A stretch of DNA of 64,000 nucleotides. Source: Cycas panzhihuaensis (lineage: Eukaryota; Cycadophyta). The first letter of the stretch is position 1. Each line of letters begins with the position of its first letter. Below the pieces are notes generated by a model. That model had not been told where the DNA came from. It did not search any database and saw only the letters and a program-made list of their open reading frames with translations. The position numbers and the translations under genes were made by a program. The DNA lies in assembly GCA_023213395.1 (NCBI GenBank), contig CM041465.1:95053741-95117740 (forward strand). Direction: 5' to 3'. Below, one piece after another: positions 1 through 10,638 of this stretch.

Positions 1-2082
1 TCGTAGGATAAACCAATGTTGCCATAATTGTCAAGGTCATATAAACTCTCAAAGGACCAACTTCAACTATCCCAATAATAAATAGAGGGATAACCAAGCT
101 TTATATTTAGAAAGAGGATGACCATTCTATATTGATAGAACTAATCCTTGTAGTAGGATTCTTAATTATAGGAGAAGGGATTCAATTCACTGCTCATTTT
201 ACAATAGGGTTGGTCATATAGAAGATAAATATTTTATTAAGAATGGTCCACCCACTAAAGGAAGTGCCAACACAATTATTGATACAAGGGAGAACAATTG
301 ACTATTTTTATTTAGTTCTATTAGTCATGAGAAAGAAGACAACTATTGGTATATTAATTCTGGTTGCTCCACCCATATGACCTATAAATAAGATATATTT
401 CAAACCATGGATAGAATTAGTAAAGGGTCTATTATATTTGGAGATGACACCTCTCACGAATCTATTAGTAGAGGTAATATCATCCTAAAGATATAAGTAG
501 GTGAATATTAACATCTTATGATGTACTCTATATTCCAACCTTAAAAAAGAATCTTTTATTAGTAGAACAAATAATGGGTCAAGATTACAAAGTTATATTT
601 GACAATAGCCAATGTACTATTAAGGATGAAAGAAAGAACATGGTAGTAGTTTCTAAAGATTAAATGACCAAAGATAGACTCTTCAAGCTAGTTCTCACTC
701 CTTCAAATAACTATGCCTTGAGAACTATAGTCAAACTTGACAGTGATATGTAGAATAAGAGATTTGGTCACTTAAATTATAATAGTTTGGCACTCATGAA
801 TAAAATGGACATGGTTGATGGGTTACCTCAAATTGAAGTGGACAAAAATATTTGTGAAGGGTGTCTCTTAGGAAAACAACATAGAGAAAGTTTTCTATAT
901 GGTAGATATAGACGAAAAAGACCACTTTATCTAGTCTATACAAATCTTTATGCTCCCATGTATATTTCTTCACTAACTTAGGTCTACTTCTTAAAGTTTA
1001 ACTTTGATGCATTCCAATACTTTATTGACTTCAAAACATTTATGGAGAGACAAAGTGGGCATAATATACTCTTCCTAAGATCAGATAATAAGGCAGAGTT
1101 TATCTCAAATGAGTTTAAGGCATATTGTAGACATCATGGCATCAGGAGATAATTTACAAATCCTTATATCTCTCAACAAAATGGGGTGGCTAAAATAAAG
1201 ATCACACCATAGTTGAGATGGCTAGGTGCATGTTGAAAGATAAAAGATTGGGACATGAATTCTAGGTCAAGTTTATCTACACTATTATTTATTTACTCAA
1301 TAGGTGTACCACTAAGCCCCTTAGGCGGATGACTCCTAAAGAAGCATAGACTAGATACAAACCTAGTATCCACCATTTAAAAGTTTTTAGTTGCCTAGCC
1401 TATGTCCATCCCTCTAAATAAAAGAGGACTAAGCTAGATGATAAAAGTATCAAATGTATATTTATTGGCTACAATAATGCTCCTAAATCCCGTAAAGTTT
1501 ATGATCCCAAAGTATAAAAAGTCATGGTGAGTAGGGATGTTATGTTCTAAGAAAATGATGATTATCACACTGATTATAATCAAGACAAAGGAAAAGGTGT
1601 TATGATAAATCTTGATTTAACTACTAGGTCCATATATATACCACCTAGGTAGGACTCAAGACAAAGTATTGATGTGTCAAGTAGGGAGGGAACCTCCTCT
1701 CAACCTCCACCATAAAAATTTCCTAGATGGATTCAAAGGAATCACAACATAGATAATATTTTAGATAATGACTATAATAGAAGGTCCACTTGTTCCCATA
1801 GGATGAATTTTTCCCTTATGAGTCAAGTCATGGAGATTCATTATCCTTATATATTTGATGAGGCTAAAACACATGATGATTGGAGAAAAGCTATGGAAGA
1901 GGAATATAATTCCATAGTGAAAAATGATATATAGGAACTAGTTGACCTTCCTCCCAATAAAAAGCCTATTAATACCAAATGGGTCTATAAGACCAAATTA
2001 TGATCTGATGGATCAATTGATAAATATAAGGATAATTGCATAGCCAAAGGTTATGCCCAAAGGGAAGTCATAAACTATAGTA
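1..2082 (+). pseudogene. Copia-1 gag-pol relic, 5' part (gag end, protease, integrase, start of RT)
   Basis: This is the left part of a Ty1/Copia polyprotein, entering from before the window. Reading left to right with frame changes I see: a broken zinc knuckle near 191-235 (CSFYNRVGHIEDKYF, where only one of the usual three Cys remains); a protease motif near 349-385 (WYINSGCSTHMT, with Asn where the catalytic Asp belongs); the GAG-pre-integrase domain near 757-910 (HLNYNSL then CEGCLLGKQHRESF); integrase traces (RSDNKAEF near 1080, QQNGVAKIK near 1178); the post-integrase linker (KRTKLDDKSIKCIFIGY near 1430); and the first RT block (KWVYKTKL, KGYAQ near 1978-2060). There are many in-frame stops. 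The frame breaks at 2082, where Gypsy-1 is inserted, and resumes at 19099. Domain order is typical of Copia. It is non-functional. Confidence 0.9.
2078..2082. repeat. Target-site duplication, left copy, of Gypsy-1
   Basis: TAGTA lies directly before the first base (TG) of Gypsy-1. The right copy at 19099-19103 is TAGTG. One mismatch (G to A) separates them. Removing Gypsy-1 and one copy restores Copia-1 reading across the junction, which supports these boundaries. Confidence 0.8.
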
Positions 2083-4766
2083 TGTATGTGCATCTACATG
2101 ATAACCACCTAGCTAAGTAGGAATAGTGAGGATGATTAACAATGGTATTGAGGGTATGGATAGAATCCTATGAGCAAGGCGAGTACCACGCAGGGCACCC
2201 CGTGCATCAAAGCACAAGTTTGAGACCTGCGGATGGTACCCAACTACCTAAGGGTGGTTCCCCTACTTCAACTAGGAAGAGGGAAGGCAAAAAGGTAGCC
2301 TGGATAGGCTTCAGACAAAAGTCCTCCCACCCTTGGATGGCTGGAAGGGGAGGAAGAGAATCCCCGAAGATTTCCCTACAGCAAAGGGAAACGACCGGAA
2401 GCAAGGTAGGCGAATAGCCTATGTTATGGCTAAGATATACTTAGTTATTTGGCTAAGCAAATAGAACTGAGGAAAGATGAAGGAGATGGGAGCAATCAAT
2501 CACCCCAAAATCCCCCCTTAAGGGTACAACCAAAGGAAGTGAGAGTGCTAGGGTGTATATAAGCAAAATGAATCAAACAGAGCAAGTCAATGGGGCGAGG
2601 CTAAGGTTTACGAGTTAAGGGAAAAGGCTAAAGGAAAATTCCTAGGTGTCCTTTTCCTAAATGGGTATGGTATGTAAAGTGCAACATACAACATGTAAAC
2701 AAAAGAGGTTGATTTCCATTTTTCCTTTATGTTCTCTAAATTACTACCATGCAACCTTTTCAAAATGGAAAGAGTGAAGCAAAGGAAGGTCACATGCCTG
2801 GGATAAAAGTGTGGTTGAGGTAGCAATGCTCCCACTAGACACTCTAAGTCGTTCCATGAAACAAGCAGCAATAAGTTGTGGTGGGGTAGAACATGGGGCT
2901 TTCTTACCTTCCCCGGAAAGTAATAACAAAGTGCTGGAAATAAAAAGGAAAGTGATAGCGAAAACAGAATGCTATGACAAAATGTAAATAGATTCACTTA
3001 CCCAGTAGAAAGAAGGGAGGAGAAGTTCCTCGCGTTCTCCTTTTACCTACAAGTGAACATAAAGATTCCCTTCTAGAGAAAGGAGGCTAACAATACAAAG
3101 AAGAGCACCAAAACGTATATATGCATATGCCAAAAACTAGATCTCTATACATACAAATAAGTACTCACTAATCATAGGTTTACAGCGATAAACTATGGTC
3201 TAAAAATACCCAAATAAAAGGTATGTAAATAGGTGAGCCTCGGAGTGACCCACCTCCCGCAAAGGGCAACCCTACTCTCCCTCAAGGAACCACGGGGCTG
3301 CGAGAGTATGGTTGCAAAAACTGGCTGTAAACAGGGGTAACAAAAGTACAAAGGGAGCTCAAGGAAGTCTACAATGGACTAGAGTGCTATAGGGAGCAAA
3401 CCAGACCATTGAGAGAGGAATTGGGCTAGAAGGAGCCTCTGAGGCTTATGCATTACCTGGATGGGAGAAACAGGCCTGCAAACCAGTGTTGCAATAGGTG
3501 CAAATGTTGGTTTCAGTGGCTGGAAATGATCCCCTAATCCCTTGCCTACTCCAGGGATAGCACGAGGGCAAAAGAGGAGGGTTTGGAGGGCGAAAGCCTC
3601 TTGGGAGTGCAAGGGTGGTACAGAATCCACCCAGCTCTATCCAAAACCCTGTGAAATCCTCTTGTACCGCTATCCTAGGAATGAAACACAGGAGATGAGC
3701 CTCAAATAGCAGAGAAATAGCTATAGCAAATCAAAAGACAAGCTTAACAAACTAGTAACAAGCATGCACAAAGCTATGCATGAACTGAGCAAGAAAAAAG
3801 CTTCAAATCAATAAATACCTTAAGGAAAGTAAGGAGGCACTTGCCTCTATAAGAGCCTACTAAGAAGAGGCTGAAAACCTATGAAGAAGGCTGAGATGCA
3901 GCAGGTATGGGGCCATTGCTGAGGCAGCTGAGAGAAATCCCACTTCTGAAATAACTCAGTGCTTGCCTGGGCAAAGAGACCCTGAAAACTCCTCAAGAAT
4001 GCCCCCTCTTAGGCGTGCAATGGGCTATGAGGATGTCACAGCAAGGCCTAAGGAGGGATAAGCACAAAGGAGTAGTTGCAGGTCTTGAGAGTGTAGTAGA
4101 GCAGAGAGCAGGGCAAATTTCCTTAGTGTTCCTTTGAAAGAGAGCCAAAAAGATCCAAAAAATGACTTAAGATGAGCTTAAATACTCAGCCCCAACCCTA
4201 ATCAAGTGATTAGGGCTCGGCTAGCACTGAGGTAGGTCGAAGGATACATGGCAATTTTGCAATAAATATGAGAATTGCCACGGTGGGTTTAAAAAACTAG
4301 TTTATAACGATTTGCCATGTATATATTGATGCAGTGGTAAACTTCATGGTACCGCGAACTCTACCGCGATGTAGGGCCAGAGGGCCAAACTAGCCCAAAC
4401 AGCCAACCAGGGGCAAACAAAAGACCAAGAACCACAAAAAGTAATCAAGGGACTTAAGGACACAACAAGGAGACTAAGTGGTGATAAAATAACATAACAA
4501 ATAATCATCACATAAGTTGAATAAGCCTTAAGAGGAGTAGGGAAGATTACAGGAGGTGATGCGGCTACCGAGGTGCCACACTTGCTAGAAGTGTGCCCCC
4601 ACTATAGTCGTCATAGGCTGAAGAGGTGTAGATGGTGCAAACCATCTACGAAAAACATATAGCATGTAAGCAAGCACTCCTCACAAGAAGCAAAAGTAAA
4701 GTGAGAAACATACCTACACTTACCTGAGTCAACCTCTCCGTATCCATTCCCAGTAGCTAGGAAACA
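2083..4766 (-). repeat. Gypsy-1 3' LTR
   Basis: It begins TGTATGTGCATC and ends TAGGAAACA on the + strand. It aligns along its length with 16331-19098, including shared blocks such as GCAAGGCGAGTACCAC near 2176 and GATGGTGCAAACCATCTA near 4631. It is 2,684 bp, unusually long for a plant LTR. It lacks a 54-bp segment present in the other LTR (break after 4408). Small frames inside it (for example 2142-2417) are not conserved as protein between the two LTRs. Confidence 0.9.
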
Positions 4767-4777
4767 CTGCCCCCTTG
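4767..4777 (-). other. Gypsy-1 polypurine tract
   Basis: On the minus strand the bases just before the 3' LTR read AAGGGGGCAG, directly followed by TGTTTCC of the LTR. This is the expected place and composition for the primer of plus-strand DNA synthesis. Confidence 0.7.
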
Positions 4778-5239
4778 GCAGTAGAGCCTCGCCGCTCGAA
4801 AGTATGGTGCGATGGTGAATGCTGGCAACACAACTATCAGTAGCACATATGTATGCATATATATATAAATCATGATCATAATACGAGTCAAGGGTGCCGG
4901 CGAGTATCATGGTAGAACATGTGGATATGAGTATAGGGGTGGAGACCACATAGGGGCTACCTATGCGCCACCTGGGAATCGACTAGAAGATAAGAAGGAT
5001 GAGGGGGATGCCCCCATCACAAAAAGATGTAAGAGAAATGCATGATAAAGTCAGGTAGAAGAGATAAGTGAGCAATCCTAGTAGTCGCCGTAGTTTAACC
5101 TCGTTAGCGGCTAGCTTTCAGAGGTGTGAACAGATCGCAAGATGATGCACATGACAGCCTGGGACTTGGGTGATAGAATAACTGGACAAGCCTCAGGGGC
5201 GGTCAGCAAGAAGGGGAAGGCGACGCTCAAGGATGAGGC

Positions 5240-5615
5240 AAACGAGACTATCTACCTCAGCATTGAGGGCCCGAGGAATGTGTCAGATGTCGACAGACTA
5301 GAAACAAGCCAGAAGAGACCTGGCAGTCAAAGCAAGGGCTCTCAAGTGAGGGCATCGCATCTGGTAAACTTGGGTGAGATGGGACACCATAACCTGGGAG
5401 TCGCAAAGCAAAACAATAGATTTGTGATGGAAACAGAGAGCATCGGTAAGAGCCTCAATAACAGCTGTGTACTCGACTTCATTATTGGTAGCCTCTAGGA
5501 GGAAAACCCTTGAGTGCAGGAAATTGTGTCTAGATAGGTCGCAAAGGATCCATGCACGGGCAGAAGGTACATGATTACCACGGCTCCCGCCATCGGTAAA
5601 GATGTAAAGAGACAT
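5240..5615 (-). pseudogene. Archaeal-type (second) RNase H of Gypsy-1, displaced towards the 3' LTR
   Basis: The minus strand from 5615 encodes an RNase H fold. It starts MSLYIFTDGGSRGN, continues with LEATNNEVEYTAVIEAL and LLCDSQVMVSHL, and after two stops ends HIPRALNAEVDSL near 5243-5275. The four acidic catalytic positions (Asp of TDGG, Glu of EVEY, Asp of CDSQ, Asp of EVDSL) are all present. The TDGGSRGN and HIPRALN-type motifs match cellular and archaeal-type RNase HI more than the Ty3-type RNase H that follows RT. In canonical Tat elements such a domain is usually found between the first RNase H and integrase; here it is about 3.9 kb past integrase and 0.5 kb from the 3' LTR. Two in-frame stops make this copy non-functional. 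Between 4778 and 5239 I see nothing coding. Confidence 0.8.
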
Positions 5616-6156
5616 GGATGATGGAAGAGAAAAACTCAGTGGAGAAAATATGTAGTGATATAGGAGTCAGAGTAAAGAGAGGCTCATATGGCAAGCGATA
5701 AATGGCCATGAAGGGTAGGAGGACCTAGCAATGAGGCTACCCAAGGACAAAAGCAGGCTATCTAACCACTGGCTGAGAGTGGGTGGACAAAGGGCATCCT
5801 GGATTACCAAAGGTCGCCTTAGAAGGCAAAGAATAACTCCGAGCGGGGGAAGCATTCCCTTCGGGGGCCCCGAGAGCAGGAACGGGATGCAAAAATGGGT
5901 CCAGGGTGGCAAACTGAGCCAAACGAGTATAAACTCAGGCATGCACGGGAGTAGCACGTAAAACGAGACAAAGGGGGCTTCGGCAAAAATGAGTCGTTTG
6001 GGGCGTCATTAATGCGCTGAGAGAAACGGGTCGAAAGGAGACCACAGAGACGAAAAGAGGAACTGGGCCAAAAAGTAATGTTGGCTAGGGTGAAAATGCA
6101 GTCTCGAAGGCTGCCTCAGAGGTGAAAAAGGAGGAAGTGCCCAACGAGGCCCTGCC
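5616..6156. other. Gypsy-1 spacer without recognisable gene
   Basis: This stretch lies between the RNase H and the + strand TATA box. Short frames occur on both strands (for example 5667-5957 minus, 5731-5961 plus), but none shows a motif I recognise. It may contain the start of the minus-strand RNase H gene or the upstream region of the + strand gene. Confidence 0.4.
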
Positions 6157-6165
6157 TATATAAGG
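6157..6165 (+). promoter_or_regulatory. Candidate TATA box for the + strand gene inside Gypsy-1
   Basis: TATATAAGG is a near-perfect plant TATA box on the strand opposite to gag-pol. It stands 169 bp before the first candidate ATG (6326) of the antisense gene-like region, with a CA-rich stretch about 30-45 bp downstream where a start site would fall (CTCATTCTCATAAG). This rests on sequence only. Confidence 0.4.
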
Positions 6166-6349
6166 AAACTCGAACAAAAAGGGATTTCATTCTCATAAGC
6201 TCTCGTATGAAATCTAGAGCTCATTCCTTACGTAGCTGAGCACTACCCCACTTCTGGGACATGTAGGGAGAGATCCAGCCATTGGATCGAAGCGAGGAGG
6301 TAGCCAGTACGACCGGGAGAGCGAGATGACGACAGCACGACCTGATCCA

Positions 6350-6834
6350 GTGAGTAGATCATCAAAACCCCTCCTGAAATCGCAATTGAGATTTGTTACT
6401 TTTTTATCATTTTTTGTGTAGATTTTTGGCCCCATATGGGTGAGAAGTGGCCTCTCGGAGTCCAAATTGGACTCGAAAAGAGGCAGGACCGGGGTATTAT
6501 GCAGCCCTGGTCCCAGTGGGCCCCACTGGGCCCCAGCTAAAAGAATTTTTTTTTAGTTTTTTGGCAGGAAACCCCCCCTTTTGGGGGGGTGCCATTCACA
6601 CTGTGGCAAAGATCGCAGTGCTGCAATCTTTGTCGCAGGGCCCCGATTGCCTCGGGACCTAGCCAAACTTTGCGGTACCATGAATTTTAGCGCAGTGTGA
6701 AGGCAAAATGAGTGAAAAATGAAAAGGAGGCCCCAAGGATCCTCAAATCTTGACCAAATGAGGTCGAGGGAGAGCCCTGAGAGGCCGAGAGCAAGTGTTG
6801 GCTATAGATTGATATGTTTGATGGTGTTTTACAG
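6350..6834 (+). other. Candidate intron 1 of the antisense gene
   Basis: A good donor (CCA then GTGAGTAG) lies at 6350 and a good acceptor (GGTGTTTTACAG then GTGG) ends at 6834. The segment is T-rich in places and has stops in all useful frames. Joining the flanks keeps reading phase 0 between an eight-codon exon and the main frame. Other acceptor-like sites (for example near 6420) mean the exact structure is uncertain. Confidence 0.35.
6571..6590. repeat. C7-TTTT-G7 hairpin
   Basis: ACCCCCCCTTTTGGGGGGGT forms a perfect 8-bp stem with a four-base loop. It lies within the candidate intron of the antisense gene. Confidence 0.7.
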
Positions 6835-7451
6835 GTGGTGACCGCGGTGGAGAACCACGAGAACATCAGTATGGCTATGTTAAGTTTCATAGAGATGATG
6901 AGCAGGGAGGACATGGGAGTCCTACGGAGATGCAGGTTGCTGAAGGTAGTGAGGACACCTCAGTACATATCATATCAAAGGCTATTGGTAGACATCGTGT
7001 CACATTGGGACAGGCAGAGACACGTGTTCGATCTGCCCCAAGTAGGGGGCGTGACGGTGAAACCCAGAGACATCTGACAGATCCTTGGAGTGCCAATGAC
7101 AGGGAGACCAGCCTCGCTAGGAGCATTGCCTAGCAACGAGATGGCCCATCAAGAGGCAGCTATGTTTTTTATGGGCCAGGATAGGTGGGAGAGACGAGGA
7201 GTGCCTCTGCAGAGTATGGTGATGTCTAGAGTTCCTCGTGTGAGGAAGTTGATCACACTAAACTTTTGTTCCAGATATCCCAGAAACAAAACTATAGAGA
7301 TATCCCAGGTGGATGGATTGATGCAGTACGGAGGTGCGAGGCTGGGGAGCGATTGGATTGGGCCACCCTCATAGCGGTGAACCTCGTCTCTCAGCTGGAC
7401 GCTATCAAGGTGGTGGGTAGAGGTGGATTATCTTACAACACCTTCTTGTAG

Positions 7452-8014
7452 TGCTAGTTCTTCGATCACTTTGTAGTAGTGGCACCACCAAGGGGACCAC
7501 ACCCCATATCAGAGTGGGCACCCATGGTACACAGATGGTAGACCTGGTTCAGGGGAGTTGAGGATCAGGCACACGTCAGGAGGTCCATGAACGCTATGTT
7601 GTTAGATCTCCTTACTATGACTGACTACACCTCGAATCCCTACCGAGCAACGAGATGGGATAGTGACGAGGAGGCAGGAGTGGCAGGGGCTCCCCTCGGA
7701 GATGATGATAGTGGTGATGGAGGAGATGGAGGAGATGGGCCTCGCCCATCGCAAGCTATAGAGGAGGCAGGTCTATCAGGGACTGCTAGGGAGACGAAGG
7801 GGCCTATGACACAAGCTTAGAGATTGAGGATCGTGGAGAGACCTAGGGGGATAGCTCCACCAACAGAGGGAGGGACATAGGCTCTAGCAGTGGAGGCAGT
7901 TGCAAAGGAGGTTCCAGAGGAGGAGGCACTAGCAGCTGGTAGAGTGCCAGGGGCAGAGGCCATCACACAAAGTGAGGAGGCCGGCAGTGATGGCGAGGCC
8001 TTACTTTCCTCATT
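7452..8014 (+). pseudogene. Antisense gene-like region, middle acidic/low-complexity part
   Basis: The frame 7587-7820 reads LLDLLTMTDYTSNPYRATRW and then a Gly/Asp-rich tract (DDDSGDGGDGGDGPRPS). Past a stop at 7818-7820 the same frame continues with VERPRGIAPPTEGGT and an Ala/Glu-rich stretch (EEEALAAGRVPGAEAI) up to about 8010. Composition is that of a disordered linker. It joins the domain before to the coiled-coil part after. I recognise no catalytic motif. It has several stops and a frame change against the first part, so this copy is broken. Confidence 0.4.
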
Positions 8015-8105
8015 GTTTGATAGCTAGATGCCCACATGCTTTAATTTGGTTTTGGTTTGGTATGTGGCTAGATATATACTGACATATGGCATGTTGGGTT
8101 TGTAG

Positions 8106-8728
8106 GTACCACAGAGATCTGACAGTTGGTGGAGGCTATGGTGAGGGAGATGTTCCCTCAGGTGTACGCAGAGGGGTAGCCACCTATCCAGGATGAGGAT
8201 GCACCCAGATCGACCAGTGCCCACATGGCATCATTCACCCTATTGACGAGGGCAAGGGATATATGAGCTGCAAAGTCCCATGAGTACGTAGCATTTAATG
8301 GATGGCTACAGTGAAAGCTGGACGAGACTCGAGGCGAGCGAGACGCACTGCGGAGTCATGTATAGGCACTAGAGGCTCAGGGAGGAGCAGGCAAAGACAC
8401 AGAAGGCAAGATACAAATGGCAGTCCTAGAGGAGTATCTCTGAGGGATGAAGGAGAAGTTCTGGAGTATAGAGAAGAGACTCTAGGGAGTAGAGGGTGAG
8501 AGAGATCATATCCAGGGTTGATACGATCAGCTGGTAGATCAGGTGGCATCGAGGTCAAGCCGGAGCAGGACATATACCTACACAGCGATGACGACACCGA
8601 GGAGGCAACGTGATGAGGGGAGTGAGGCAGGGAGCTCCCGGAGGCTACGAAGGAGCCTAGGAGGCATGTGGTCCCCAGGAGAGGGATCACACCAACCAGG
8701 AGGTGACGCCCCCAAAGAGAGGCAGTAG
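8106..8728 (+). pseudogene. Antisense gene-like region, C-terminal coiled-coil part
   Basis: One frame reads TTEI, a stop, then QLVEAMVREMFPQVYAEG, later MASFTLLTRARDI, and LDETRGERDALRSHV from 8318, MAVLEEYL, GMKEKFWSIEKRL and YDQLVDQVASRSSRSRTYTY, ending GDAPKERQ with TAG at 8726-8728. Hydrophobic residues at three- and four-residue spacing amid Glu, Lys and Arg suggest a coiled coil, followed by a basic Arg/Ser-rich tail. Six stops interrupt it. The segment begins right after an acceptor-like GGGTTTGTAG (to 8105), preceded by a branch-site-like TACTGAC, so a short intron may end there. The function is unknown; it is probably the same protein as 6326-8014. Confidence 0.45.
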
Positions 8729-9502
8729 TAGGGTATGATGTAGGTTAGGATATGACGAGGGAAAGCATGGGCCTCCAGGGGGTTACCATGTAGAGACATA
8801 TGATTGTACCCCCCTTGCAAGGACACCAGCTTCCCATAGATGATATACTATCATTTATATGTTATAAGGATTGATTTGGTGTATATATATAGGGTGATTG
8901 GTACCCCATTTGATGCATGAGATGGTGTTTGTGGTATACATTATAACGGATGCACAATGGATATGTATGTTTATGATGTTTTAGTCTTGGTGTGTACATA
9001 TAAGAGTATATGTATATGAGTATGAGTATGCACGGATGCATGATGATGTAGCAGGTGATGTTTTGACTATTGCATAGCTAGAGTTATGCTTGTTTTTTAT
9101 GTGGATGTGATGTGTTATTCATTATGAGTTAGGCACATATTTCCTTTCATGTAGGACCATATCTCTAGCAGGGGCACACACGATCACCACGAGTAGTGGT
9201 GATGGATATGTGTGAGGCTAAGAGACAGGGTGACATGCATGTCCACGTTGGAGCATAGCGGGATATGCAAAGGAAATAGTGATGGGAGGGAGTGACAATA
9301 CCCCAAGAGTCACCCTAATTGGGGGATGTCCAAATAGGGAGGTGAGGTTCCCAAGAAAGAGGGAACAAGGGTCCTATGGAAGGAACTAAAAAGAATGAGG
9401 ACCTAAGTTATCCATTCCACCTAAGGCTAGGGGGAATGTGAATAAGCTTAGGGCGGTAGTTTAGGCCCATTTTAGAGCATAGCGAAGGGATTGCCAAGGG
9501 GA
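8729..9502. other. Gypsy-1 spacer between the antisense region and the end of pol
   Basis: No coding region is recognised on either strand. There is a TATATATATAGG stretch near 8883 and a run of TATG/GATG-type short repeats near 8990-9060. It probably holds the shared 3' untranslated sequences of the two convergent reading directions. Confidence 0.4.
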
Positions 9503-10600
9503 TCATGCATAAAATTTCTTGAGAAATTTTCTGTTGACTGCCTTCTCAAATTCTAGGCCTTCCAAGGTGACAATCCTATAAGCGCCATTATCAAGGCTCT
9601 CGAGAACGACGAAGGGATAGATCCATCTAGGCCCAAATTTGGTTAGGCGATCATGGAGATATTCCAACTTGAGGACATAGTCCCCAGGGTATAAAGGACA
9701 AGTACAAAGATATTTGTCGTAAGTCCTTTGTGAGTGGGCTTTCGAAGTAAGGTTTGCTTAGTAAGCCACTAAACGTCTCTCGTTGAGAGCCTCGAGGTCT
9801 AAGAGGCGAGCCTAATGGATAGACTCCTCATCGATAAGACCTCTAAAAGAGACTTGTAAAGATGGGATCTCCACTTCCAGTGGGAATACTACCTCAGTTC
9901 CGTAGACTAAGGAGAATGGTGTCATTCCAATAGCCATATGTATAGAAGTATGATATGCCCACAGGGCGAAAGGGAGCTGAAGATGCCAATCTCTTTGAGA
10001 TTGCGCGACGGTTTTCTTTAGAATGTTAATAAGGGTTTTGTTGAATGATTCAACTTGTCTGTTTGCTTGAGGGTAATAAGGAGATGAGGTCTCATGAGAA
10101 ATCTTGAACTTCTCGCAAAGCTCATCCATCTCCTTGTTACAAAAGGGGGTTTCATTGTCTGTGATCAAGACGTCTAGAATCCTAAAATGGTAAATGATGT
10201 GTTGGTAGACGAAGGTGGCTATCATCTTACCAGGCATAGTAGATAGGGGGATTACCTTTGCCCATTATGTGAAATACTCCATGGCAGTCAAGATGTACTT
10301 GTGCTGCGACAAAGAAGGTGGTGATATGGCACCAATGAGGTCTAAACCCCATTGAGTAAAGAGCCATGGAGATATGATAGTATGGAGGGCCTCAGAAGGC
10401 ATGTGAGAGATGTTGGCGTGCTCTTGGCATCGTCGACATCTTAGGGCATAGGCATGGGCATCCTTGAAAAGGGATGGCCAATAATAGCCCATGCGGAGGA
10501 TCCTTTGGGCCATGGATTGGCTCCCAAAGTGGCCCCCACAAATGCCATGATGGCATTCGCAGAGTATCTAGTCTGCTTCGTCTGAAGTAACGCAGCGAAG
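9503..10600 (-). pseudogene. Gypsy-1 integrase and C-terminal end of pol
   Basis: Reading leftward on the minus strand: the zinc-binding region (HHGICGGHFG near 10,540; CRRCQEHANISHMP near 10,430), then the catalytic core with Asp in QWGLDLIGAISPP, Asp in LITDNETPF and Glu in QANRQVESFNKT, so the D-D-E set is kept. Further on are WAYHTSIHMAIGMTPFSLVY and a C-terminal domain ending RIVTLEGLEFEKAV...KKFYA with a stop at 9503-9505. This half is in a different frame from gag to RNase H, so a frameshift lies near 10,560-10,640. There are in-frame stops (for example at 9812). The enzyme would join element DNA to the genome; this copy cannot be made intact. Confidence 0.88.
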
Positions 10601-10638
10601 AAGGATCTTTTATACAACACTTCATCTACGAGGAAGTA

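Larger units (their letters stand above)
6326..7451 (+). pseudogene. Antisense gene-like region, N-terminal part: plant-mobile-domain-like protein
   Basis: From 6835 the + strand reads VVTAVENHENISMAML, then YQRLLVDIVSHWDRQRHVF, DLPQVGGVTVKPRDI, one TGA stop (7075-7077), and QILGVPMTGRPASLG. The run with W, FDLP, TV, D, LGVP and G-P is the pattern of the plant mobile domain (also called aminotransferase-like) and related 'putative plant transposon' domains known as passengers in plant transposons. After a frameshift near 7,300-7,340 it continues LDWATLIAVNLVSQLDA to a stop at 7451. The first exon could be 6326-6349 (MTTARPDP), joined in phase across 6350-6834. The strand is opposite to gag-pol, so it needs its own promoter. 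The domain name is inferred from motif spacing only; the exact family needs a profile search. Confidence 0.5.

Noticed and set aside
2142-2417. 91-codon open frame on the + strand
   Set aside because: It lies inside the Gypsy-1 LTR; the other LTR copy does not keep the frame and there is no known motif.
5142-5498. 118-codon + strand open frame
   Set aside because: It is opposite to the clear RNase H motifs on the minus strand, and its own protein shows no motif.
6447-6662. 71-codon + strand open frame
   Set aside because: It contains the G/C hairpin and T-runs, falls within the candidate intron, and has no protein-like pattern.
8883-8894. Second TATA-like stretch (TATATATATAGG) as a promoter
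   Set aside because: No gene-like region follows on the + strand before the convergent pol end.
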